A stretch of 64,000 nucleotides of DNA from Pycnococcus provasolii (GCA_938743325.2 OW568865.1:620001-684000), one strand, 5' to 3'; shown: positions 9,384 to 19,590, counted from the stretch's first letter. Notes: generated by a model from the letters alone, not told the origin. Program-made: numbers and translations.

Positions 9384-10523
9384 ATGTCTCCTCCTGCTGC
9401 TGGTGATGGTTCAGCTGATGGTTCTAAGCAGGAGTCGCGTTTAGCGGCGAAGATGGCGTTATTAAAACAAAAAAAATTAGAGAAAAAACAGGCAACCTTG
9501 AAAAAGGAGCATGTTCCTTCCCATCTTTTACGTGGTGATAAGGCTGCTCTTTTGGGGGGGATTAATGATCCAACTTCCATGCCGCCTTCTTCACAGAATT
9601 TGTCGCCTGCTCATGATGGGCTCACTTCTTCTTTCCAAGACAAAAAAAGGAAAATCAACGTGGCGGAGAATTCTCAAGGCAACTTGAAACCTGCACATGC
9701 GAAACCATCATCTGCACCTGCAAAACAAAGTTCAGGGCCGGCATCCGCAAACCACACTCTCGCAGGGTCACTCTCGCAGGCGGCACAACCGGCGGAAAAA
9801 CGCGCGAAAATCACACTGAAGACCACGACGACGGACAAGACGACAGGCGTAACGACCGAGAACCTTGTCAGACTGCCAAGCACGACCATCAAGGTACCTG
9901 CAGGCAACCACGCAACCACCACCACAGCCGCCGCCGCCGCCGCCGCAAATCCTGCAGCAGCTGCTGCGAAGAAAGCTGCTGAGGAAGGAACCGGAAAGTT
10001 ACAGACAACCACGACCAAGCCTGGCGCGCAAGCCGCGGAAGCCGCCGCGCCTCTGCCAACTGCGAAACAACTCGCGGATGCCAAGGCACGTGCTGCCGCA
10101 CTTTTCGCCAAGACCAAGGTTGTGCAGCAGCAGAAACCCGCAACCGCGTTCGCCCCGCCAGCTTCCAACGTAGTCAGACCAACGACCAATCCTACCACCA
10201 GGACGGCTCAGCCAACACCCGTGGAATACGCTCCTTCGACATCATTCCTTGATCCGACAAAGGCGCAACCGTCCAGGCCAGGGAACGTTATCGCGCGCAA
10301 GGGACCTGGAGCGAGGAGACCAGGGGTACGGCGGGTGCAGCCAGAGGTGAGTGCCAACGTCACCACAGAGACGACGGCGGTTAGTACGTATGGCTCATTG
10401 GATGTGCCATATGGCCAAGTAGATCACGGCGGCGGCGGCGGCGGCGGCAGTGGCGCAGGTGCTGGCGGTGGAGGTGTCGATCCCGCGGGAGGTCGCGTGG
10501 CTGTTGTGTACGATGACATATAA
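9384..10523 (+). CDS. Low-complexity Ala/Thr/Gly-rich protein, function unknown
   Basis: A 379-residue frame from the ATG at 9384; codons upstream are open but begin with TTG. The N-terminus has a basic amphipathic helix (Lys/Gln/Leu-rich, about 20-45) and the phrase HVPSHLLRGDKAALL. The middle is dominated by Ala, Thr and Lys, including poly-Ala runs. The C-terminus is Arg/Gly-rich (GPGARRPGVRR), then a Gly/Ala run and the ending VVYDDI. This resembles nuclear RNA-binding or splicing accessory proteins in composition only; no domain is identifiable. It converges on the methyltransferase gene with about 50 bp between stop codons, so 3' UTRs must overlap. Confidence 0.6.
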   Translation: MSPPAAGDGSADGSKQESRLAAKMALLKQKKLEKKQATLKKEHVPSHLLRGDKAALLGGINDPTSMPPSSQNLSPAHDGLTSSFQDKKRKINVAENSQGNLKPAHAKPSSAPAKQSSGPASANHTLAGSLSQAAQPAEKRAKITLKTTTTDKTTGVTTENLVRLPSTTIKVPAGNHATTTTAAAAAAANPAAAAAKKAAEEGTGKLQTTTTKPGAQAAEAAAPLPTAKQLADAKARAAALFAKTKVVQQQKPATAFAPPASNVVRPTTNPTTRTAQPTPVEYAPSTSFLDPTKAQPSRPGNVIARKGPGARRPGVRRVQPEVSANVTTETTAVSTYGSLDVPYGQVDHGGGGGGGSGAGAGGGGVDPAGGRVAVVYDDI

Positions 10524-10574
10524 ATGACATGTAAAACAAAAATTGTCTCTCACTACATGATTGCCGTGGTTCTC

Positions 10575-11848
10575 TCATGCTCGCCTCAACACCGTGAGAA
10601 GCCTGTAGTCTTCCGCCGGATCTGGATTCGATTCCGGCGCGGAAAGCTCGAAGTTGCTGTGCATCGCACAAACGCGCAAGCCGGACAGTCTAGCGAGAAG
10701 GTCGATTTCCTGCGCGGTGTGCTGGCGCATGGGAACGCACTCTTCAATTCTCTTAAGAGGTGGCGGCGTGTTGTCGTCATTTGTGAGCGTAAGCGAGACA
10801 GTTCGGTTGAGCACCTGAGCGACAGGGTCGAACATGTCACCCGGCTGCCCATACTCGATGAAAAGCATGAGCTTCTTGTCTGCGTCAACGTCGATGTCAT
10901 CCTTCCCGTATCCAAGCTCAGCCGCGTTCGTTTCCACGTCCCACGCCTCCTGCGCCTCCGGCCCGACGGCTGCGCCGTCAAAGACGCTTGACGGGTGGTT
11001 CGTCTCGATGACGAGCACACCGTTCGGCGAGAGGAGTGCCTCGACTCGGCTGAAGAAGGCGATGCACGCGTCGTTTGTGATCAGGTGAGCGATCGTACCG
11101 AGCATGCAGACGGCGAGGTCGACGGATCCTTCCTTCAGGTTGAGTTCGTTCGCGTCGAACGACGCCATGTCCCCTTCGAGGACGTTGAGGTTGACGCCGG
11201 TTTGTTGTGCTCGCTGCTTGGCATGTGCGCGCATGGCTGCGCACGTGTCCATGGCGTGTGCGTCCAGTCCTTGTTTGCTGAGCTGTACGCTGTGCGCCGC
11301 CGGTCCACATCCGAACTCGATTGAAGTTTTTGGCTCTTCGTTATTTCCTCCGTAGTGTTTCGCGGCGTTGATGAGGAATGCGCACTCGAGCGGTATGTCC
11401 CTGTAGTCGAACGCCGCCTCGTACAGGTTGGGATACTCGTAGATGGACGATTCCTCTGAAGAGAACGTCCTGCTTGTACTGCTTTCGGAGGAGTCTGAAG
11501 AGGAGGAGTGTGGTACCTCTGATGATGCTGAAGCTGAGGGTGATACTGCTCTAGTGAGAGTGCTCCTAGAACGTGTCGTAAAACCGCAAGCGTGTGAAAT
11601 GGAATACAAGGATGACCTTTTAAGGCCATGTTCATCATCATGTCCATCATCATCATGCGGTGACAAGGAGACTGCACCACTGGACATGGCCATCATCATG
11701 GATGACACTGCAACTGATCCGCCTGTACCGTGAGAGTGATCATAAGTTGACGAATGTGTATTCCATGAACGCATAAAGGAATGTGAGCGAGGACGATGAA
11801 CAACAAGGGACATCCTGCGACTGCGAGTGAAATGTCCTTTTCGAGTCG

Positions 11849-11885
<37 letters not shown>

Positions 11886-11909
11886 CGTCGTCACCATTAC
11901 CATTGGCAT
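10575..11909 (-). CDS. Class I SAM-dependent methyltransferase
   Basis: A 444-residue protein. The first about 150 residues are Ser/Thr/His/Met-rich and start with a poly-Ser run encoded by a CTG/CAG repeat. The catalytic region (about 155-440) has the SAM-binding motif I as TSIEFGCGPAAHS, an acidic residue at the end of the next strand (AHAMD), a motif II-like LEGDMASF, and VDLAVCMLGTIAHL as motif III, followed by FFSRVEALLSPNGVLVIE. This order is that of Methyltransf_25/11-type enzymes. The acceptor is unknown. The poly-Ser leader may be a targeting or disordered region. Confidence 0.82.
11849..11883. repeat. CTG/CAG trinucleotide run inside methyltransferase CDS
   Basis: About eleven consecutive CTG triplets on the + strand, read as a Ser (AGC) run in the methyltransferase reading frame. 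This kind of tract is prone to length change. Confidence 0.85.
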
Positions 11910-12837
11910 GTTGGGAAAACAAGAAAAGCCCCCCCCCCTCTACGGGTCGGGTCCCCCGTGGCCCGTACCGGGGAGAGGGTGCGTCGGCGGCGGCCTCTAG
12001 AAGAACACCTGTGAGGTGTGGGGAAGAACACCTACCTGCGAAGAAAGGTTGCGAAGAACTTCCCCGAAGAAACCCCCAACCGGAATCAAAAAGGGGAATC
12101 CGAACCCCCAACTGCAACGCAGACCAGCAGGAACACACACACGTCGTACACAGGTGTCGTACACACATGCAAAAGCAAAGGAGGTATTTTGAAACCCTAA
12201 CCCTAACCCTAACCCGAACCCTTGTGGCCCACTTGTGGTTTCCTTCCCAAGAAACAGACAGCTACCTTAGCTCACCAAAAGGCCACTTGGAGGACGAAAA
12301 AGGTACGGGTAGTTCCTAGGAGGTGCCACATCATCTCGAGTGAGTTCTCGACCAGTTGCATTTTTTGTCCTGTTTTTTTCCCGATGCCCGAGGAATTTCC
12401 GGAAGTTACGCCACGGACGAAAAACACAACTTCTAACCTTAATAAGAACAACCTTTTATGGGCCGATATCCGCCCGGGTTCCCAACTGGCCAACTGCAAC
12501 GGTGGGCCCCCCTCCCAGTCCATAGACTATTATCGCATCGCACTCGCAACTCGTTAATGTGTTTTTAGTAATCATTAGGCGGCACTCATTCTTATTATTC
12601 CGCGCTCGCAATCGCAATCGCAATCGACTTCTTTGGGCGCTCGCAATCATCTTCGCAGTTGTACGAGTGGTTGCTCTATCTTCAGTCGAAGAGTCCTGAA
12701 GATATTATTTGACGGATAAGTTTTTTCGTTTCTTTCTTTCAGCATCAGCATCAGCATCATCAGCATCAGCATCAGCATCATCAGCATCACACTTCTTCTT
12801 TTCTCTCTCTTTGACTTCGACTTGACTTGGCTTGAAT
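11910..12837. other. Large divergent promoter region
   Basis: A 928-bp gap between divergent genes. It holds a CCCTAA tract (12193-12218), a G/C-rich stretch at 11930-12010 and an imperfect CAGCAT microsatellite at about 12741-12790 just upstream of the BTB gene. Several short frames are open but have no recognisable content. No RNA gene was seen. Confidence 0.45.
12193..12218 (-). promoter_or_regulatory. Telomere-like CCCTAA tract (telo-box-like)
   Basis: Three perfect CCCTAA units preceded by AAA give the AAACCCTAA core of the plant telo-box. It lies between two divergent genes. Function is inferred. Confidence 0.5.
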
Positions 12838-13884
12838 ATGAATTATATGCAGCAAGCAGCCTCGTCAGCGTCGGGGTCGACATCCGTCTACAGCATCGAT
12901 AGCGCACTCACGGCGACGCAATCTCTTTTGAACCAAGCCGTTCGAGAACTCGCTCACATCCAGAACCAACAGTGCACGTGCCGCTCAGTCAATAACATCA
13001 CATCTCAGTCGTCGTCGTCCATATCAAACAAACTGTCGTCGAGCGTTTCTATACTGACGTCGTGGATTCTACCACCGGCACTGCACAACCACATCTTCTC
13101 AACGTCCTCTTCAAACTCTTCAAAGCTTGGAGGTGTCGTACTCCTCGTCGTCATAACCACCATTCTCACGCTCACTCTGTTCGCGATTCTGTTTCCCAAG
13201 ACGTACAGCTCGATGTATGCAGCACTTGTGGGAAACGGCGACGACAGCGAAACAAGAGAGGCTCTGAGAAACTTCGAAAAGTACAGGCAAAGGAAAATTG
13301 CTGAGCAAGAAGAAAGAGAAGCGAGTCTCGAAGCACGCGCAAAAGCACTCGACGCGAAGGAAAAGGAACTCGAGGCGAGAGAAGCAAGACTCAGCGCGGA
13401 GGAACGCGTCTGTCGGGACCAAGAACTAAGGGCGAGCACCGCCGTTCGACTCAACGTCGGAGGTACGCGTGTCATGACGAGCTTGACGACGCTCACTGCT
13501 GTGCCCGGTTCCGTCCTGCATGCCATGTTCAGTGGACGACACGTTCTCGCAAGAGACGAGGATGGTGCTGTCTTCTTGGACCATGAGCCAGATACGTTCG
13601 TGGCAATCCTGAACTTCTTGCGATACGGTAAACCGCCGGCAACGCCCGACGCGCTCTTCGACGTGCTCATGGACTACTTTGGCTTGCGCAATGCAGCGCA
13701 GATTGACGAGATTGACGAGGAAGAAGGGAAAGAAGAGTCGAGTGACGACAAAAACAACAACGCCACCTTGGAAGAAAAGACAACAACAAGTGCCACGACT
13801 ATGGTAGCTCAGCCTGCAGCTGACATAGACGACACGTCGTCGTCGTCGTCGTCACCTCTTCTGAATCATCCGGGTACAGGCTAG
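12838..13884 (+). CDS. Membrane-anchored BTB/T1 (KCTD-like) protein
   Basis: The first ATG is at 12838, giving 348 residues. Residues 1-95 are Ser-rich, one transmembrane helix follows (about 98-121, GGVVLLVVITTILTLTLFA), then a charged coiled coil (about 138-195, many EREAS/EAREARL units). A T1/BTB domain occupies about 200-281: VRLNVGGTRVMTSL, then FLDHEPDTFVAILNFLRYG. The tail is acidic and low-complexity. KCTD proteins oligomerise through this domain and often act as Cullin-3 adaptors; voltage-gated K+ channels use it for tetramerisation, but only one helix is present here, so this is not a channel. A membrane anchor ahead of a KCTD domain is unusual. Confidence 0.82.
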   Translation: MNYMQQAASSASGSTSVYSIDSALTATQSLLNQAVRELAHIQNQQCTCRSVNNITSQSSSSISNKLSSSVSILTSWILPPALHNHIFSTSSSNSSKLGGVVLLVVITTILTLTLFAILFPKTYSSMYAALVGNGDDSETREALRNFEKYRQRKIAEQEEREASLEARAKALDAKEKELEAREARLSAEERVCRDQELRASTAVRLNVGGTRVMTSLTTLTAVPGSVLHAMFSGRHVLARDEDGAVFLDHEPDTFVAILNFLRYGKPPATPDALFDVLMDYFGLRNAAQIDEIDEEEGKEESSDDKNNNATLEEKTTTSATTMVAQPAADIDDTSSSSSSPLLNHPGTG

Positions 13885-13956
13885 TTTGTCCCTCCTTTTT
13901 TTTTGTGGTAAAATGTTACAGATGACATACATAAAACACAAAATTACACAATAGCT

Positions 13957-16125
13957 TCACTCGCCAAGCTCCAAAATTCGTATGCGCCCACGCGAATTCG
14001 CCGCAAGAAGCGTGGTCGTTTTAGGACGCCAAGCAACTGCGGAGACGAAACGATACCCGCTATGGCTCGTGTCGCTGCTTCCGGAGAACGAGTGCGTGGC
14101 AACAGGCTTCGACAGCGAGCGGTGGTACGTGAACACCGCGTTCGTCTCGCTACCACACGCAAGGAATGACGACGCGTCGCCCGTGCCGGCAGCCAAGCCG
14201 ACAAAGTTGCGCTCATTCACGTGACCGGCGAAGCTGCGCACGCACCGACCCGCGGCACCGTCCAAACCCTCCCAGAGCTTAAGGGCACCGTCGATGCTCG
14301 CAGAAACGAGCGCACCACCGCGCGGCGTGTCCTCGCCGGTAAGCCAGCGCACGTACGATACGGCACGCGTGTGACCCCACAGCTCCACGAGTGGACGGTT
14401 GGCGTGCGCAGCGCGAAGGTCGAAGAGTCGAACGCGGTGGTCAGCGGAGCCCACCGCAAGCACGTTCGGGTCGTTCGGCTGGAATTCGACGGCGCAGACA
14501 TTTGCGCGGAGCTCGAGCGTCATTGTGGAGCACGGCTTTCTCACGCTCCACAGCTTGACACGCCCGTCGTCTCCGCCTGTGGCGAACGACTCCAGACGTC
14601 CCTCGCCAGCAAATGCCACGGACCAGAGGCGGCGCACGTGCTCGCATGTGTCACGCAGCAGCACGCCCGTTGACGGGTCGTACAGGCTCACGACGCCCTC
14701 GTAGTCAGCCGATGCCAGTGGCGCGGACTGCGATTCCATACGACACCACGATAGGCAGCTCAGCTTATTCTTCACGTCAATGCAGAGCTTAGGCTGCGCG
14801 CTGTACTCTGCTGCTCCGGCGGAGGCGGCGGCGGCGGAATCGGGCGCCTCGGCGTTGCTGCGCCGTAATCGCTTCGGTTCGCGTTCCTTGTCGGCTTCGC
14901 GGATGCTAGCCAGCTTCGCCGCCTTGGCGGAATCGTGGAAGCGATAGATTCGGATGCAGCGAGCCACGCCAGCGGCTGCGACGTGATCACCAGCAGCGTC
15001 AAACTCGAGGCTGGCGACAATTCGCGCATTGGACGAATCGCGACTATTCGTTGCCAAGCTCGTCGTAACTGAGTCCACAGAAGGCACGTCTGCGATGAAG
15101 CGCAGCTGTCCCCTGGATGAGAGCGCCTCCACGGCACGCCGAACGACGCCCAGAGCTTCCCCCGGCGCTGGCACATTGGCGTCGACGTCTGCGGCAGGTG
15201 GCGTCGTCGTCTTCAGACCACCTTCAGGACGGTCGCCGTCGGCGCCCACATCAGGCACGGCGACACCAAGATAGGCGATAGCAAGCTCGTCGACGTGGTC
15301 GAGCGCGCGCTGCGCCGCTGCAGCTTCTTCTTCTTCTTCTTCGTCTTCGTTCATGTTATTCTCGTCGTCGTCGTCGTTGTCGTCGTCGTTTCCCCCTTTC
15401 TCCTTCCACTCCTTTTCGACGTTGACGATGTCCGCGTCTAGAATGGCGAGTTGCTTTGTCGCCCGCTCCATCGCTCGTTCGTGCGCGGCGTGTCCATTGT
15501 TGAGGATGGTCAAAAGCACTTGCGCCCCTCCAGCTCGTTCCTTGCGTGCGAGGTCGTCCGCTGTTTTCGCGAGCGAGCGAGCGAGCGCTCGGCACTGCGC
15601 GGCGTTCATTTTGGGTTTTATGTGTCCGCGTGCAGCGTCGTCAATAATTTGCTTCAAGTTTGCGTAGGAAGCTTCTGGCGTGTCAACGTTGTTATGCTTA
15701 TTTTTGCCTGGAATGTGCGGTAGAGTCCGAGCGTGTTCATCGAGCAGAGCCCCGAGCGCGGCGTTGGGCGGCAGGATGGCGTCGGGCGGTATGAACGACC
15801 CGCAGAGCGCGCAGTTGTATGCTCGCGCACGCACCGAAGGGGAAGGAGCAGGAGCCGACGAAGTATGAGCAAAATCACCAGCACCACCGTCCAAATCGCC
15901 CCTATGAGCAAAATCACCACCAGCAGGAGAAGCACCAAGAGCACCAGAATCAAGTGACCCCCTCTGTCCTCCAAGTTGCTGTGAGAGACAAGGTGCACAG
16001 AACGTGTGCCCACACGGCACAAGGAGAAGAGGCACGTTTCTCCTGTGCAGATTACTAAAGGAGTCATGGCACAACGAACAAACAGTACTACCTGCAGCAG
16101 AGAGAGGAGAGATGGACGACGCCAT
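13957..16125 (-). CDS. COP1: COP1-type RING/WD40 E3 ubiquitin ligase
   Basis: From the ATG at 16125 the product has 722 residues. The RING begins CSLCHDSF (Cys16, Cys19), continues PCGHTFCAPC (38-46), and closes with CALC after a Gly/Asp/Ala-rich insertion of more than 50 residues. A helical middle region follows, with an acidic run (about 275-300). WD40 repeats fill about 375-722; blocks such as KLSCLSWCR, ASADYEGVVSLYD, AVGSADHRVRLFDLR, HVNERNFVGL and CGSETNAVFTYH match plant and animal COP1 closely. COP1 ubiquitinates light-signalling and other transcription factors in the nucleus with SPA and CUL4-DDB1. The 3' end is only 72 bp from that of the BTB gene. Confidence 0.93.
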   Translation of the reverse strand: MASSISPLSAAGSTVCSLCHDSFSNLHRRNVPLLLVPCGHTFCAPCLSQQLGGQRGSLDSGALGASPAGGDFAHRGDLDGGAGDFAHTSSAPAPSPSVRARAYNCALCGSFIPPDAILPPNAALGALLDEHARTLPHIPGKNKHNNVDTPEASYANLKQIIDDAARGHIKPKMNAAQCRALARSLAKTADDLARKERAGGAQVLLTILNNGHAAHERAMERATKQLAILDADIVNVEKEWKEKGGNDDDNDDDDENNMNEDEEEEEEAAAAQRALDHVDELAIAYLGVAVPDVGADGDRPEGGLKTTTPPAADVDANVPAPGEALGVVRRAVEALSSRGQLRFIADVPSVDSVTTSLATNSRDSSNARIVASLEFDAAGDHVAAAGVARCIRIYRFHDSAKAAKLASIREADKEREPKRLRRSNAEAPDSAAAASAGAAEYSAQPKLCIDVKNKLSCLSWCRMESQSAPLASADYEGVVSLYDPSTGVLLRDTCEHVRRLWSVAFAGEGRLESFATGGDDGRVKLWSVRKPCSTMTLELRANVCAVEFQPNDPNVLAVGSADHRVRLFDLRAAHANRPLVELWGHTRAVSYVRWLTGEDTPRGGALVSASIDGALKLWEGLDGAAGRCVRSFAGHVNERNFVGLAAGTGDASSFLACGSETNAVFTYHRSLSKPVATHSFSGSSDTSHSGYRFVSAVAWRPKTTTLLAANSRGRIRILELGE

Positions 16126-16964
16126 GGCCACGTGGATACAATGCCTTGAAGGCGGCGGAAATGAATTAAAATGAAGTCCCCGTCATCCAACCCCGAAAAC
16201 GGTTTCCCCAGGATTTTAGAATAGGATTTTGGGATAGGGGTTTGCTGCGAGCCTGAGAGGGAGTCACACACACACACACCTTGACCTTGCCAGTTCCCAG
16301 TTAAAGGCCAAGTGATGAAGTGATGATGAAGTGCACACGGTAACATAACAGAAGTAGTTATTTTTATGTTACTTAAGGTACTGTACCTGCGTGCCCTTGC
16401 ATCAGTCACTCTCCGATCCTCATCATGAGGCTCATCTCTTTCACTCTCACTCTCGAACACACATACCTTAACTTTAATGCCGGCCACTTCACTTGACCAA
16501 TGGGCCAGTCTCTTCTCCGGACGTGAACTCATTTCATACCCGTGGCAGACGCACACACACACGCAAGAAGCAAGAAGCAAGAAGCAAGTCGAAGGCGATT
16601 GTTGGTTAATCATGGCTCTTAAGCTGAGGGCTTGCCTGACCGTGTATTCGTGGCGGTGCTTCTCAGTACAACCTTCTCGTGCTTTGGGGGACTCGGACCG
16701 CTGGCGGTGCATGCAGACGCGGTGAGCCCGTGCGCCGACGACGGCACGTTTGACGTCACACCCTTGTATGGAGCGGGGAGCGTGCAACCGCTGCTCGACC
16801 AGCCGTACTTCGACGGCGCGACCGAGTTCCATGGTATTAGTAATAAGAAGCCCAATGATTCGTTACTGAGAATATTTTCTTGTAATGTGACTGATGACAC
16901 CCCCCTCCCCCCCGTTCTCTCTCTCTCTCTCTCTCTCCGCTTCTTCTTGTTTGTTGTGTGCAGT
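16126..16964. other. Gap between two - strand genes, with a possible gene fragment
   Basis: This 839-bp stretch carries the COP1 upstream region (CACA and AAGCAAG microsatellites, TAAAGG motifs) and, on the + strand, the orphan signal-peptide-like frame listed at 16632. A CT-rich run lies at 16915-16940. Confidence 0.45.
16632..16832 (+). pseudogene. Orphan signal-peptide-like fragment
   Basis: The + frame from 16632 has no ATG; a TAA lies just upstream at 16620. It encodes a hydrophobic segment of signal-peptide type (VFVAVLLSTTFS to AVHADA) followed by a compact, codon-like stretch (SPCADDGTFDVTPLYG and on to DGATEFHG). An ATG at 16612 is one base out of register with it. This suggests a broken 5' end of a secreted-protein gene, or an exon ended by a GTATTAG donor at 16833. 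It may equally be chance. I know no matching family. Confidence 0.25.
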
Positions 16965-19187
16965 CTAGTTGGAAAGGTCAACCATATTGTCGAGATCGTA
17001 AGACATTGAGTTCGCCGTGAAGGTTATGCTTCCGTTCAGATCGATCACAGTGCCATCCGGCTTCGTGTACTTGAACGTGATTCCTGGGACGTAGTTGCTG
17101 TCATTATAGATCATGAACAAGAAGAAGCCTTCGGGTATACCCGGAATGGGAGGCAGCGGCCTGCCTATAGCTGTGCGATATTCCGGATTAGAAGGTCGCG
17201 CGATGACGCCAACAATTTGGTTTCCATTGTAAGCAGTCAGCTTTCCTGTCGTCACGTAGCTACCATCGATCTTCACCTTCGCATACAGCGACATGCTAAA
17301 GTCGTATGTCTCTGTGCTGAAGTTTGGATCCGATGAACTCATCAGTGGGAGCGGTGCACTCGCCTTCCCGTACTCACCATTCGGTGTAAATGTAGAACTC
17401 CCTTGCATGATAGGGAGCTTGACTGCGATGCATTCTGTGCAAGACTCGGGATTGCCCCAGAAGTAAAACGTGATTTTCTTGCCGACGGTGCTATCATGTC
17501 CGCCAATGCTGACAAGCGCGACGTGCCCTCCGAAAGGATCTTTCCTGATATTGTCAGATCCGCCAAGCGGCGTCGTGCCATCATACGCCACGATGGTTCC
17601 ATCAATCATATCCATCCCGTCGATTTTGATCGTCAGCACAGCCGTCGCGCTGTTCTTAAACGGCGCCTGGTTGATCGGAAGGGTCGGCTTAGGCACCGCC
17701 GGCGCGATGTCGGCCGGTGGCGGGAGAATCACGGTCGGGCTTGTCACCGCGCGCCACATCGGATTCACGGGATTGAGCGTGCCCATCATCGTGTCGGGGC
17801 GGAAAATCTCCCTCTCGTTCAAAATCCATGTGCCATCCGCATTCTCAAACCTGAGCTCGATCATCTCGCGATCGGTGTTTCCGTGGATCTCAATGGACCA
17901 AATAGGATAGAAGCCGAACCACATGGTCTTCGGCTCGGTCGACTCGCCGCGCAGGGTGCCGTCCTCCAAGCTGTAGGCGCTGAACTTTCCTTCCATGATG
18001 CGATAGTCGACGGGAAGGCCCAGCGCGAGGAAAGCGACGAGCGTCATCTTCTTAGAGTACTGGTCAAACGGGGCCGGAGGCTTGCTCTTCAGGACCAGTG
18101 GCTTGACGATGTTTCCAGTGCTGTCGTTCGCCTTGAACTTGCCATCCCAGGCGACGCCGTCCGAGGAAATCTCGAGGTCGTGCTCAGTGCCCGATTCTTC
18201 GATGAACTTGAATGACAACGTCTCGCCGCCCGTGTCCGCGTAGATCGTCATCAGGGCCAAGTAGGGATGGGCCGCAAACGGCGGAACCGCCTGGATCGAC
18301 CTGTAGCCACGAATTTCGGTACCAGCCATTGCGACGAGAGTTCCCGACGTCTGCAGCACGCCGTTCACGAACACGGCGGATATGCTCGTATGGGTATCTT
18401 GAAAATTTGAAGGGTTGAAGAGCTTGAGAGCAGCTGCGGTGGATCCGCCCGTGGAGACGCCCGTTGTCACTGTATTTCCTCCTCCCCCAGCCAGCAGCGA
18501 CCTGCGTCGTCGCGAGGTCGCCTTGGTGACGGTGGCAAGTGTCGAACCATTCGAGTTGACGATGGTGTACTCGTTCGGTGTCACGACAACCTTGTGTCCA
18601 GTGGCGGTGAAGAAGGAAAGTTCGCCAATCTTCTTCTCGTGGCCGGTGATGGTATACTGGCGCGTCGTCGTGCCCGTCACGAGCGTGAGCGATTTGACAG
18701 CTGCAAGGTCCACAGGCTCATTCTTGGTGACGAAGTCGAAAATGTCCTCCGTCTTCTCCGCCACGCCAGTCGTCGCGACGACGTCCGGCTTGTTCGCGAC
18801 GTGCAGTTCGCCGTTGCCTGAGACCTTGGTTTCCTTCGCGCCGTCCACAATCGCGTACGTGCACCCTGCTATCACACCGGTGAGCACGGCGATGATCGCG
18901 AGGAGCATGGCTACGAGCTGCATGAGTCGCTTCGAGGTGTTCTTCGACTCGCTGTACAACTCCGCCGCGCGCTCGAGCTCGTACATCTCGACGTACCCGT
19001 CGCCGTTGGCATCGAATGCCTTCATCTTCTCGCGCGACGATTCCGGGTACGCGAGCACGGGCATGCCCTTGTCGGTGCACACGGGCAGCTTCTTGAGGTC
19101 AATTTCGGCGTCATCGTGGTCACCGAGCGCATACGGCCGGAAGCTCTTTTTCATGTCGGCCGGCAGGTCGCCCAGCTTCATGCTCAT
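16965..19187 (-). CDS. EF-hand membrane protein with repeated beta-rich ectodomains
   Basis: A 740-residue product from the ATG at 19187. The N-terminal part is cytosolic and contains one EF-hand with loop DANGDGYVEMYE (59-70). One transmembrane helix follows (about 88-111). The large outer part has a basic RRRR stretch near residue 230 that could be cleaved. After it come four diverged repeats of about 100-120 residues, each with a phrase like GTLVAMAGTEIRG, GTIVAYDGTTPLGG or GKLTAYNGNQIVG followed by aromatic beta-strands. Similar phrases occur in surface repeats of bacterial and algal adhesin-like proteins. A calcium-sensing, single-pass surface protein is the best description; the ligand is unknown. 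Confidence 0.65.
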   Translation of the reverse strand: MSMKLGDLPADMKKSFRPYALGDHDDAEIDLKKLPVCTDKGMPVLAYPESSREKMKAFDANGDGYVEMYELERAAELYSESKNTSKRLMQLVAMLLAIIAVLTGVIAGCTYAIVDGAKETKVSGNGELHVANKPDVVATTGVAEKTEDIFDFVTKNEPVDLAAVKSLTLVTGTTTRQYTITGHEKKIGELSFFTATGHKVVVTPNEYTIVNSNGSTLATVTKATSRRRRSLLAGGGGNTVTTGVSTGGSTAAALKLFNPSNFQDTHTSISAVFVNGVLQTSGTLVAMAGTEIRGYRSIQAVPPFAAHPYLALMTIYADTGGETLSFKFIEESGTEHDLEISSDGVAWDGKFKANDSTGNIVKPLVLKSKPPAPFDQYSKKMTLVAFLALGLPVDYRIMEGKFSAYSLEDGTLRGESTEPKTMWFGFYPIWSIEIHGNTDREMIELRFENADGTWILNEREIFRPDTMMGTLNPVNPMWRAVTSPTVILPPPADIAPAVPKPTLPINQAPFKNSATAVLTIKIDGMDMIDGTIVAYDGTTPLGGSDNIRKDPFGGHVALVSIGGHDSTVGKKITFYFWGNPESCTECIAVKLPIMQGSSTFTPNGEYGKASAPLPLMSSSDPNFSTETYDFSMSLYAKVKIDGSYVTTGKLTAYNGNQIVGVIARPSNPEYRTAIGRPLPPIPGIPEGFFLFMIYNDSNYVPGITFKYTKPDGTVIDLNGSITFTANSMSYDLDNMVDLSN

Positions 19188-19556
19188 GGTTGCACCTTCA
19201 ACTCTCCCTTGTTCTTTCGACTTGAGCACCACAATACGAGGCGAAGCACGACCGTTCTCCTCCGAAGAAGTTGAAGAAGGCGTCGTCGTGGCTTAACCTT
19301 ATGTTGGTTGCAAGAAGAATGACGAACGAAGGGGCCGCCGCGTGGGGCACTCTCGCTTTCGCTCACTTTCGTGGACCAAAAGTCCCGTTCAAAAGTCACG
19401 TGACTCACCAGATAAAATCTGATCACGTGACTCGAGCCGCGGGAAGATGCCGCGAGAACACGTGGAGCGACAGGAGTAAAATGTACTTCTACCTTACTGG
19501 ACAACGATGAACTGGCCAAATGGACACCAATGACCAATGACCACTGGTCAGTTGTC

Positions 19557-19590
19557 TCAACTCAACTCAACTCAACTCAACTCAACTCAA
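19557..19590. repeat. CTCAA microsatellite
   Basis: About six head-to-tail CTCAA units in the non-coding gap upstream of the EF-hand membrane protein gene. Confidence 0.85.

Noticed and set aside
15654-16832. 392-residue - strand ORF overlapping COP1
   Set aside because: Out of frame with COP1; extends through microsatellites upstream and has no recognisable domain.
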